Shown in pieces: positions 40,210 to 47,637 of a stretch of DNA of 64,000 nt. Within the stretch, counting starts at the first letter, position 1. The number at the start of each line of letters is the position of its first letter. The stretch is from Chloroflexota bacterium (lineage in GTDB: Bacteria; Chloroflexota; Dehalococcoidia; Tepidiformales; Tepidiformaceae), in the NCBI GenBank assembly GCA_016234445.1, contig JACRBT010000005.1:62001-126000 (forward strand), given 5' to 3'. Position numbers and translations under genes: made by a program. Under the pieces are notes generated by a model that was given only the letters and a program-made list of their open reading frames with translations, was not told the origin of the DNA and did not search any database.

Positions 40210-40662
40210 TCAGATCCCCCGCTCCTCCCGCCAGCGCTTAATCCACCCTGTGTGCGCCGCTTCGTGCGTGCTCCGCAACGCCGCCTCTCCGTAGAGCGAC
40301 GTTTCCAGCCCCCGTTCCGTCGCGGCGGCGATCGCGTCCAGCAGCCTTTGCCCCGACATCTCGAGTTCCCATCGCGCCTGATCGACCGAAAGGCCCCTCC
40401 GCAAGGTGTAGGCGATCGGTCCGAAGACCGCCTCTTGCTCGGCGTCCATCCGCCAGGCTGATTCGTGGCCCGCCGAGATGCGCACGACCTCGCTGGCCCG
40501 GATCTCGTCCCAGAGCGCGAGGTGCGCCAGGTGGTCCTTCACCGACCAGCCATCGAGCGACGGTTCGGCCATCGCCTCGTCGCTGAGACCGTCGATGGCG
40601 GCGAGAAGCTCCTCCCGCATCTGCCGGTAGTGTTGCAGCAAACCTCCCCTGTCTTCCGCCAT
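40210..40662 (-). CDS. DinB/DUF1706-like protein (ClbS-type)
   Basis: A 150-residue protein from the Met of MAEDRGGLLQHYRQMREELLAAIDGLSDE. The sequence LDGWSVKDHLAHLALWDEIRASEVVRISAGHE near residue 38 carries the His of the DinB metal site, and THEAAHTGWIKRWREERGI closes the fold with another His pair. This is the DinB-like superfamily, subgroup similar to ClbS/DfsB (DUF1706). Its members may bind metal and act on thiols or electrophiles. It is the third DinB-like domain in the window (with 11398 and 32616). Confidence 0.82.
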   Translation of the reverse strand: MAEDRGGLLQHYRQMREELLAAIDGLSDEAMAEPSLDGWSVKDHLAHLALWDEIRASEVVRISAGHESAWRMDAEQEAVFGPIAYTLRRGLSVDQARWELEMSGQRLLDAIAAATERGLETSLYGEAALRSTHEAAHTGWIKRWREERGI

Positions 40663-40721
40663 GGTTCCCTCCACCGTGGAGCCCCCATGGTAGCTGACGG
40701 GGGAAGGCGCCGCCGAGCCGC

Positions 40722-41138
40722 CTATCCGCGCCGGCCGGCGAGTCGCGCAGGTTCGCGCTCCGTGGCAGCCGGGGCTTGCTTGAGGCTCGCCAGCTCTGTG
40801 TTCAGGGCGCGAATGCGTTGGGACATCGTTTCGAGCAGGCGGAAGGCAAGACTCGGGTCTTCGTGGACGCGGCGCAGGAACGCCCGTTTGTCGAGCGTGA
40901 GCACCCTCGCAGCGCCGCGCGCCCGGACGGTCGCCGACCGCGGTTGGCGGTCAAAGAGGGCCATCTCGCCGACGATCTCCCCGGCCTTCATCGTCCCCAC
41001 CAGGACCTCCGCCCCGCCATCCTGGTGGAGGACATCAACGGTCCCACTCTGGATCACGTACATGCAGTCGCCACGGTCACCCTGGCGGCAGATGACCTCG
41101 CGGTCCTCATACTCCCTACCCAGCGCTCCCGGTTCCAT
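40722..41138 (-). CDS. Stand-alone cyclic-nucleotide-binding domain protein
   Basis: A 138-residue protein. The CNBD beta roll reads VICRQGDRGDCMYVIQSGTVDVLHQDGGAEVLVGTMKAGEIVGEMALFDRQPRSATVRA; the phosphate-binding cassette GEMAL...RSAT is conserved, with the Arg and Ser that contact cAMP or cGMP. A long helix and a short coiled segment follow (LLETMSQRIRALNTELASLKQ), but there is no helix-turn-helix, so it is not a Crp-type activator. The gene overlaps the end of the FAD reductase gene by 23 nt on the same strand, so it is translationally coupled to it and may control that enzyme. Confidence 0.88.
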   Translation of the reverse strand: MEPGALGREYEDREVICRQGDRGDCMYVIQSGTVDVLHQDGGAEVLVGTMKAGEIVGEMALFDRQPRSATVRARGAARVLTLDKRAFLRRVHEDPSLAFRLLETMSQRIRALNTELASLKQAPAATEREPARLAGRRG

Positions 41139-42471
41139 GTGCGGCCTCCATCTGTTTTCCTCGTCGCCCGCCGCCAGCGCGGATGCTGCTCCATCCGAAC
41201 CGGACCCAGAAGCGGGGATCCAGCGTGCGGAAGAAGATCTCCCGGTAGGGCGCGCTGCCCGTGAACATGTCCCAGAGCACGATGCTCATGCGCCTAGACG
41301 CGCCCGGGCGAGCCTGCTCGCGGGCAGCCATCTTCAGTGCGCCGTGACGCAGCGGCGGAAACGCCTTCACCCGGTGGACTACCCGGAAGATCAGCCGGCC
41401 GAAGCGGTTGTCCCTGGCGATGAGTTCGTAGGCGGGAAGGTAGTGTTTCTCGAAGTCGCTCGCCGTGACTCCGCTGAAGACGGCGGTCCGGGCGGCGGCT
41501 TTCGCTGTGCGGTAGGCAGCGCCGATGCCGTCCTTGTACAGGCGGGTTGCGCCGCAGTCGCCAATCAACACGACCCGGTCGACGAACGGTTTGCTGGCCT
41601 CGCGCAGGTTGATCTTCGGCGAGCAATGGCACGCGCCCTCGCCGGCGATCCAGGTGACCGGGAAGGCACGCTGGACAGCCGGGTTTTCGAAGAACGTGTG
41701 CACGAGGTCATGGTCGATGTCGTCGCCAAGGAGGCAGACGGTGACGTAGTCCCCCTTGGGGATGATCGCGGCACAGTCGAGCCGCGGCATGTCCAGGAAG
41801 AAGACGTGCATCGAGTTGCCGAACGTCTCGTTGATCGTCCGGTTCCCGAGGTTGAGTTCCGTGATGTAGGCCTTCGTCGTCTCGGGGCGTTTGCCCTCGA
41901 ATCCCAGCTTCTCCCAGAGGTCCCAGCCGGAGGAGTTGACCCCCGTGGCGCCGACAAGCAGGTCGTACGTCCGTTCGCCATCCTTCAGCTTCACGCGCGG
42001 GCGGCCGTCGTCCCAGCCAACTTCGCCCACCCGGGTGGGCACGACATTGGCGCCAAGGTCCTGGGCGAGCTTGAGGAGGTAGCCGTCGAGGCCTCCCCAC
42101 GTCCTCTCGCTGATGTCCCTCGGTCCGCCCCCGCGGTGGATCGCGGCGATCCGCTTCTCGCGCAACGGTGTGTCGATCCGGATGCTCTCGCGTTCGCTGT
42201 GCAGGACGTACGAGTCGATCCCTCGCTGGACGATGCTTCCGGGGAGGTTGATGCCATCGACCGCGAGCGCCTGGACCAGGGATTCGGACACGATCCCGCC
42301 GCACATGTTGCAGCCCGCCGGGCCGGGCTTGCTGAAGTCCCGCGGCTCGTAGATGTCCACGCTCAGCGGCATGTCCATGCGCTGTGCGAAGGTGAGGAGG
42401 AAGTACGCGAAGAGGGAACCAGCCGGGCCGCCGCCGATGACGCCGACGCGCGAGCCATCCTCAAGCAGCAT
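41116..42471 (-). CDS. Geranylgeranyl-reductase-family FAD-dependent oxidoreductase
   Basis: A 451-residue flavoprotein from the Met of MLLEDGSRVGVIGGGPAGS; GTG codons slightly upstream are possible. The FAD motif GVIGGGPAGSLFAYFLL opens the protein; GCNMCGGIVSESL near residue 55 is the typical Cys-rich motif of the GGR family; the second FAD motif is VVLIGDCGATRLYKDGIGAAYRTAK near residue 310. The C-terminal part is helical and basic. GGR enzymes reduce isoprenoid double bonds; bacterial homologues reduce quinones, lipids or carotenoids. The downstream CNBD gene overlaps it by 23 nt. A membrane-lipid or quinone substrate is likely but unproven. Confidence 0.87.
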   Translation of the reverse strand: MLLEDGSRVGVIGGGPAGSLFAYFLLTFAQRMDMPLSVDIYEPRDFSKPGPAGCNMCGGIVSESLVQALAVDGINLPGSIVQRGIDSYVLHSERESIRIDTPLREKRIAAIHRGGGPRDISERTWGGLDGYLLKLAQDLGANVVPTRVGEVGWDDGRPRVKLKDGERTYDLLVGATGVNSSGWDLWEKLGFEGKRPETTKAYITELNLGNRTINETFGNSMHVFFLDMPRLDCAAIIPKGDYVTVCLLGDDIDHDLVHTFFENPAVQRAFPVTWIAGEGACHCSPKINLREASKPFVDRVVLIGDCGATRLYKDGIGAAYRTAKAAARTAVFSGVTASDFEKHYLPAYELIARDNRFGRLIFRVVHRVKAFPPLRHGALKMAAREQARPGASRRMSIVLWDMFTGSAPYREIFFRTLDPRFWVRFGWSSIRAGGGRRGKQMEAAHGTGSAG

Positions 42472-42673
42472 CCCCACGACGGCACCTCCCCTTGCACGGC
42501 GAGCGCCCACAAAGCCGGGGCGCCTGGTCGAAGTAGATTGAACCGCCCGGATGGTGCCTGTCGTGATGCAGATGCATCAGCCGGGCCCTCTTCCCGGCCT
42601 TCCGCGCCACGCCCGGCGCTCGTTTCGCGGGCCGTGCCGGGCGCGTGAGACCGCGCTTCGCTACAGTGCCTCC

Positions 42674-44107
42674 ATGGGCCTTGTGCTTGTGCTGGGCGCC
42701 AGTGGCTATGTCGGCTCTCACCTGGTGCCCAGGCTCGTGGACGCGGGCCACAACGTCCGCGCCGCGTCCCGCCGGCCGGAGAACCTGGAGGGCCGCGAGT
42801 GGGCTGGCGTCGAGCGCGTCCACGTGGATCCCGAACAGGAGGGGTCGCTGGCGTCGGCGCTTGCAGGCGTGGACACGGCGTACTACCTGGCCCCTTCGAT
42901 AGCCAACGGCGCCGGCTCGGCCGCCCGCGACCGTGAAGCCGCCCGGCGCTTCCGCGACGCGGCGGCCGCCGCCGGGGTGCGCAGGATCATCTTGCTTGGC
43001 GCCCTTGTCCCGCCGGAGGGCTCGTCACGCCCCGGGGTAGGCGATGTCCTCCGCGCCGGGCCGATCCCGGTCACCGAACTGCGGGCCGGCATCATCGTCG
43101 GCGCGGGCAGCGCCGCCTTCGAGGCGATCCGCGACCTTGTCGCTCACCAGCCGTTGATGCTCATGCCCCGGTGGACGCGGGCGGCGGCGCAACCCATCGC
43201 CGTGGACGACGTTGCGACCTACCTCGCGGCGGTGCTCACCCTCCCCGAGACCGCCGGGCGCACGTACGACCTCGCCGGGCCCGAAACGCTCACCTACAGC
43301 GACCTCATCTCGCAGCTGGCGCAAGTCACGGGAAGGCGGCGGTGGCTGCTCCCGGTGCCCGTCGGTGCGCATCGCATCTCTGCCCGCTGGCTGGGGCTCT
43401 CCACCAGCGTGCCCTCGCGGATTGCGCGCCCGCTCGTCGAGCAGCTCGGGGCTGGCGTCATCGCCGACGACCGCGCGATCCGCGAGCTGCTTCCCATCGA
43501 CCTCCAGACGTACCGCGAATCGGTCCTCGCGGCCGTGGAGCTGGAACGGGACGGATCCCTCCCGGCGCGCTGGGCCGAAGGAGCGGTCACCTTCAGGGGC
43601 TACACCGCCGACCTTGCCACATACTCGAAGTCAGAGACGAGCGAGGTCGTCGTCGACGCCCCGGCGTCCGAGGCCTGGCGGGCCGTGTCGTCGATCGGGG
43701 GGCAGCGAGGCTACTACTACGCCAACGCCCTCTGGCGGCTGCGCGGGTTCCTCGATCGGCTCGTCGGGGGCGTGGGGATGCGCCGCGGCCGCCGTCATCC
43801 CGAATTGGTGAGGCCCGGCGACGCGGTCGACTTCTGGCGCGTCGTGCGCGTCGACCCCGGCCGCCGCCTCACGCTCGCCGCCGAGATGCGGGTCCCCGGC
43901 TCCGCGCTCCTGGAGTTCGAGGTCGTGCCCCTCGCCGCGACGACTTCAAAGGTGACGATGACCGCCCTCTTCCGGCCATCCGGGCTCTGGGGTCTGCTCT
44001 ACTGGTACTCCATGCTCCCCGCGCACGAGTTCATCTTTCGCCACATGCCGCGCAACCTCGGCAGGTTCGCCGAGCGCGCGTGGGCGGAGCAGGGCCAGGG
44101 CCGCTGA
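42674..44107 (+). CDS. NAD(P)H-binding protein with C-terminal DUF2867 domain
   Basis: A 477-residue protein from ATG 42674. The N-terminal atypical SDR/NmrA domain has VLGASGYVGSHLVPRLVDAGH for NAD(P) at once, DTAYYLAPS near residue 72, and IILLGAL near residue 103. From about residue 320 a DUF2867-type SRPBCC-like domain follows (SKSETSEVVVDAPASEAWRAVSSIGGQRGYYYANALWRLRGFLD; FWRVVRVDPGRRLTLAAEMRVPGSALLEFEV). The two-domain form is common in this family (YbjT-like). Function unknown. The Prx-type selenoprotein follows 74 nt later on the same strand. Confidence 0.87.
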   Translation: MGLVLVLGASGYVGSHLVPRLVDAGHNVRAASRRPENLEGREWAGVERVHVDPEQEGSLASALAGVDTAYYLAPSIANGAGSAARDREAARRFRDAAAAAGVRRIILLGALVPPEGSSRPGVGDVLRAGPIPVTELRAGIIVGAGSAAFEAIRDLVAHQPLMLMPRWTRAAAQPIAVDDVATYLAAVLTLPETAGRTYDLAGPETLTYSDLISQLAQVTGRRRWLLPVPVGAHRISARWLGLSTSVPSRIARPLVEQLGAGVIADDRAIRELLPIDLQTYRESVLAAVELERDGSLPARWAEGAVTFRGYTADLATYSKSETSEVVVDAPASEAWRAVSSIGGQRGYYYANALWRLRGFLDRLVGGVGMRRGRRHPELVRPGDAVDFWRVVRVDPGRRLTLAAEMRVPGSALLEFEVVPLAATTSKVTMTALFRPSGLWGLLYWYSMLPAHEFIFRHMPRNLGRFAERAWAEQGQGR

Positions 44108-44181
44108 CAACCGTCAACGCCCGCCGCCGCTTGTGACCGGCCGCCCCAGGTGCTAGGGTCGCGGCTATTGGGGGCGAAGCA

Positions 44182-45144
44182 GTGACCGACGTCGATTTCG
44201 CGAGCCTTGGACCGGCTGTGGGTGAGCCCTTCCCGGGGGTGATCCTTCCCGGCGTCGACGGGAGACCCGTCGACCTCCACGCCGACCGCGCCGGCCGCCC
44301 GGCACTGGTGGTCTTCTACCGCAGCGCCCGCTGGTGACCGTTCTGCAAGACGCAGCTCGTTGAGCTGCAAGGCGTCTACGGCGACCTCCAACGGGCGGGA
44401 TACGCGCTCTACGCCGTGAGCTATGACGGCGTCGAGGCCCTGCGCGGGTTCGGCGCGAAGTACGGCATCTCCTACCCGCTGCTTTCGGACGAAGGCAGCG
44501 CTGTCATCCGCGCCCTCGGCCTCCTCAACGAACAGGCGGCCGAGCCCATCATGGGCATCCCCCATCCGGGGACGTTCGTCCTCAACGCCGATGGCTCGGT
44601 GCGAAGCAAGCATTTTTATCCCAGCTACCGGGAGCGCGACACCGGCGTCGGCGTGCTCGAACACCTGCTCGGCGTGGAGGCCGCCGTCCACGGCGCCATC
44701 CGCGACGCCTCCGTCGAGAGCGTTGCCGTGAGCGCCTGGTTCGACAAAGACTCCTACGCCTGGGGCCAGCGCATCTGGCTGACGGTCGAATTGGACATCC
44801 CCGCCGGGCTCCACGTCTACGGGCGGCCCATCCCGGACGGCTACCATCCCCTCGAAGTCGAGCTGGAGCCGATCGAGCGCGTCCTCCCGGGGCCGCCCCG
44901 GTTCCCCGAGACGAAGCCCTTCCGCATCGACGGGCTGGACGAAGCCTTCCACGTCTACGAAGGCAAGGTGCGCGTCCAGGTGCCGGTGACCTTCATGCTG
45001 GTGGACGGCGGCACGCTCGATGCCGGCGTCAGGGTCTCCTTCCAGGCCTGCACGACGACCGAATGCCTTGCACCCCAGTCCCTGCGCCTTGTCCTGCCGA
45101 TCGCCGAACAGCCTCTGGTTGAGCGCCCCCAGCCGCGCGCCTGA
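44182..45144 (+). CDS. Peroxiredoxin (AhpC/TSA)-DsbD-alpha-like fusion, selenoprotein (TGA = Sec52)
   Basis: One frame of 321 codons with a single TGA at 44335. The GTG at 44182 has a GGGGGCGAAG ribosome site. Residues 10 to 50 (VGEPFPGVILPGVDG, PALVVFYRSARW) lead to the peroxidatic site, which reads U-P-F-C where AhpC/TSA relatives have C-P-F-C; then KTQLVELQGVYGDLQRAGYALYAVSYD and GISYPLLSDEGSAVIRALGLLN. Residues about 180 to 310 resemble the N-terminal domain of DsbD: FDKDSYAWGQRIWLTVELDIPAGLHVYG and the end FQACTTTECLAPQSLRLVLPI, with a C-x4-C pair. A GTT-loop hairpin lies 21 nt after the TGA. The fusion suggests a peroxide-reducing domain coupled to a thiol-exchange domain. No signal peptide is apparent. 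Confidence 0.9.
44335..44368 (+). promoter_or_regulatory. Sec TGA codon and SECIS hairpin of the peroxiredoxin gene
   Basis: TGA at 44335 to 44337. A perfect 7-bp stem GCAGCTC / GAGCTGC at 44352 to 44358 and 44362 to 44368 closes the loop GTT. Twenty-one nucleotides separate TGA and loop, as in the FrnE-type gene. Flanking GAC (44349) and GTC (44374) may extend the stem past a bulge. Confidence 0.83.
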
Positions 45145-45191
45145 AGCGTGGACGGTGCGCCGGGCCAACGTGCGCTGCCCGCTGGCGCGCG

Positions 45192-45671
45192 TCAGCCCGC
45201 GATGGTGAACGCCTGCGTCACGCCCTTTTCGCTTTCTTCCTCGGTGAACCGCCCGCCAGTCGCGGCGCCGATCACGCGCCGCCAGAACGCCTGCGCCGGC
45301 GTGTTGGCGGTCACCTCGGACACCTTCCATGCGCCCGGGCATCGCGCGAACACCTCTCGTGCCGCCCGGGAGCCAACGCCGCCCCGCCGATACTTCCGCA
45401 TCACGAAGAATTCGGCCATCGTCCACGGTCCGCCGGCTTTCCGCCGCACCAGCGCGAACCCGGCGAGCTTCCCGTCGGCCCGCACCAGGAAGGGCAACCG
45501 CGTCTCCCGCTCGTCCGCCGCCCAGTAGTGGTCCAGGTACTGGTACCCAAACTCCCCGTGCTCGTTGAGGTCGTGCGGCAGGAACTCCGTGAAGTCGTAA
45601 AGGTAGAGCTCCAGCAGCCGCCGCAGGACGGCCTTGTCCTCGACCTTCGCGGGCTCGACCACGACGTTCAC
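45192..45671 (-). CDS. GNAT family acetyltransferase
   Basis: A 159-residue protein with the GNAT fold: VEPAKVEDKAVLRRLLELYLYDFTEF at the start, LPFLVRADGKLAGFALVRRK near residue 58, the acetyl-CoA loop VMRKYRRGGVGSRAAREVF near residue 90, and NTPAQAFWRRVIGAATGGRF near residue 122. It belongs to the group with a long N-terminal acidic FTEFL patch. The acceptor is unknown. Convergent with the peroxiredoxin selenoprotein gene, 47 nt apart. Confidence 0.88.
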   Translation of the reverse strand: MNVVVEPAKVEDKAVLRRLLELYLYDFTEFLPHDLNEHGEFGYQYLDHYWAADERETRLPFLVRADGKLAGFALVRRKAGGPWTMAEFFVMRKYRRGGVGSRAAREVFARCPGAWKVSEVTANTPAQAFWRRVIGAATGGRFTEEESEKGVTQAFTIAG

Positions 45672-45731
45672 CCCGACACGATACCCGAGCCTGCCATCTC
45701 GCTGAAGGAGACCTGTCGGGACCAGCCGCGG

Positions 45732-46628
45732 TTAGACTGCGCTCGCCGTCCGCGCCTTCCCGCCCGGGGCTGCCACCATCATCCTGATCAGCGCTTCCGT
45801 GACCTTCGGCTCCAGCCCTTCGGTGTGGCCCTTGTCCATGCGCACCACGTCGGCGATGACGCGGCCGTCGCGGGCGTTGGGATAGACGTAGACCTGCGCC
45901 GTCCCCGGCTTCGGCCAGAGCCCCCAGGCCGGCGTCGACTTCCCCTCGCGCAGGGTGTCGTAGATCTGCCCCGGCTGGTCGTCCACCACGTCGGGTAGCC
46001 GCTGCCGGGGACCGGCGCCGTACTTCTCGGCCCACGGCGACGTCTCCGGCAGGGACACCATCTCGTGCTCCCCGGTGGCGAAGATGAACGAGATGTCGCA
46101 GTCGACGGCCGCGGCCCTGCCCGGGCGAGGCCCGTTCCCTCCCTGGTCCGGCGGCGGCAGCGATCCCCGGTGCGGCGAGAAGAACGTGGCCGGGAGTTCG
46201 ATCGGCCCGATCCGCCCGCCCGAGAGGCTCAGCCAGCCGTCCACCCGCTCCTTGAAGAAGTCCTGCCCGAGGAGGCGGTTCGACGTCATCCCGCCCTGGG
46301 AGTGCCCGGCAAGCCAGAACGCGGCGATGTTCTCCCTGCCGTACCTCTCGAACACGTAGTCGACGATGTTCCGCAGGTGCTCGTCGTCCGCCTCCTCGAC
46401 CCATCGCCGCATCGGCTCCTTCGTCGCGGCCGACGGCGTCGCGATGACCAGCCGGTAACGCTCCTTGTAGTCGTGGGCGGGGAAGTAGAGCCGCTGCCAC
46501 GCGCCCACCGACCCGCCCCCGTGGAGGCTCAGGATGAAGACGACCTTCTCCCCGGGCTGGAGGTCGTCCGGGTCGTCGAGATAGAACTTCCGTCCCGTCT
46601 TTTCGTCTACCGCACTGATGCTGCCCAT
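45732..46628 (-). CDS. Alpha/beta hydrolase, esterase/PHB-depolymerase-like
   Basis: A 298-residue protein without a signal peptide. The oxyanion segment FILSLHGGGSVGAWQR lies near residue 32, the nucleophile elbow WLAGHSQGGMTSNRLL near residue 106, and a last His in MDKGHTEGLEPKVTEALIRMM near residue 271. The arrangement resembles LpqC/feruloyl-esterase or PHB-depolymerase-type hydrolases. Expected substrates are esters of polymers or phenolic acids, but it appears cytoplasmic, so an intracellular ester is more likely. Upstream, the SGNH gene runs divergently. Confidence 0.83.
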   Translation of the reverse strand: MGSISAVDEKTGRKFYLDDPDDLQPGEKVVFILSLHGGGSVGAWQRLYFPAHDYKERYRLVIATPSAATKEPMRRWVEEADDEHLRNIVDYVFERYGRENIAAFWLAGHSQGGMTSNRLLGQDFFKERVDGWLSLSGGRIGPIELPATFFSPHRGSLPPPDQGGNGPRPGRAAAVDCDISFIFATGEHEMVSLPETSPWAEKYGAGPRQRLPDVVDDQPGQIYDTLREGKSTPAWGLWPKPGTAQVYVYPNARDGRVIADVVRMDKGHTEGLEPKVTEALIRMMVAAPGGKARTASAV

Positions 46629-46789
46629 GCCAACGTCTCCCGTTCCGTGCTCGAATCCGCCACTTCCGCGTCGCCCGACAGTCTATACGCTGCGCTCCCG
46701 GCCGTCCGAGCACCTTCTCCCATTCCCGGCAGACCGCGATTCTGCGACGATGCACCCGGCGGCCCGGGCAGCGGCCGAAGGGGGTGGGA

Positions 46790-47572
46790 ATGCGGATCTG
46801 CGTGATTGGGAACAGCGCCACGGCCGGCGTCGGGCTCCCCGACCAGTCCCTCGCCTGGCCGTGGCTCGCCGCGTCCCAGCTCTCCGCCGCGATCGGCGAA
46901 CCCGTCGATGTCCGTCACATCCTCTTCGCGCCCATGGGCGGCCGCGCCGCCGGCTTCGCCCTTTCGAAGGTCGAAGAAACCGACCCCGACATCGTCGTCA
47001 TCGCCGTCGGTTCCTATGTCTGCGCCATCGGCACGGTCGCCGAACGTGTCCGTCAGCGCTTCGGCGAGCGCGCCTACCGTGCCTTCCGCCGCACCGAGCT
47101 CTGGTTCGAATCGCGCACCGGCAACCGCCGTGACACATTCGGCCGCCTGAACCGCGCCGGGCGCTGGCTTTCGCGCAGGGTCATCGGCACCGCCACCATC
47201 ACCACCATCGACGACGTCGTGAACGTTTTCAGCGAGCTCCTCAGGCTCCTCGCCCAGCGCGAAGGCCTCCACGTCGTCGCCCTCGCCGAACCCCAATGGC
47301 CGAAGCGGATCGCCAGGGAGAACCCCGGCTCGGCCGAGGCCCTGGATACCGTCATGAAGCGCGTCCACGTCGCCGTCGACCGGCACCGCTTCCTCTGGGC
47401 CGACTCTGGCCCCAGCTACGACGCTGCCCCCGATCGCGAAGCCCTCTACCTCCCGGACGGGGTCCACAAGACGGTCGAGGGGCTCCGGATCCAGGCGAAC
47501 CTCGTCGTCCAGGCGCTCATCGGCCACGGTGGCCCCTATGCCGACAGGGTCCAGGCCGCGCCAGCGTCGTAG
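46790..47572 (+). CDS. SGNH-hydrolase-like protein
   Basis: A 260-residue protein from the ATG at 46790, preceded by the purine-rich GAAGGGGGTGG; a GTG two codons upstream is also possible. MRICVIGNSATAGVG has GNSATAG in place of GDSxTxG, keeping the nucleophile Ser. IVVIAVGSYV near residue 67 and PDGVHKTVEGLRIQA near residue 222, with the D-x-x-H pair, complete the SGNH set. Related to the gene at 39439. Esterase or lipase activity is likely, but the substrate is unknown. The GrdB-like selenoprotein follows 65 nt later on the same strand. Confidence 0.78.
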   Translation: MRICVIGNSATAGVGLPDQSLAWPWLAASQLSAAIGEPVDVRHILFAPMGGRAAGFALSKVEETDPDIVVIAVGSYVCAIGTVAERVRQRFGERAYRAFRRTELWFESRTGNRRDTFGRLNRAGRWLSRRVIGTATITTIDDVVNVFSELLRLLAQREGLHVVALAEPQWPKRIARENPGSAEALDTVMKRVHVAVDRHRFLWADSGPSYDAAPDREALYLPDGVHKTVEGLRIQANLVVQALIGHGGPYADRVQAAPAS

Positions 47573-47637
47573 CCGCTGCTGTACACCCCGCCCGCCGTCC
47601 ACGTATAACTGGCCCATCACCCGATTCGAGCCCGCCG

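Noticed and set aside
44416-45144. Separate 242-residue protein beginning at a Met downstream of the TGA
   Set aside because: It would begin inside the thioredoxin-like fold and lack the peroxidatic motif; the upstream 51 codons are in frame and conserved, with a good ribosome site at 44182.
43999-46821. A 940-residue minus-strand frame across the peroxiredoxin, GNAT and esterase genes
   Set aside because: It is low-complexity Arg/Gly/Ala-rich sequence antisense to or out of frame with clearly conserved genes; long open shadow frames are expected at this GC content.
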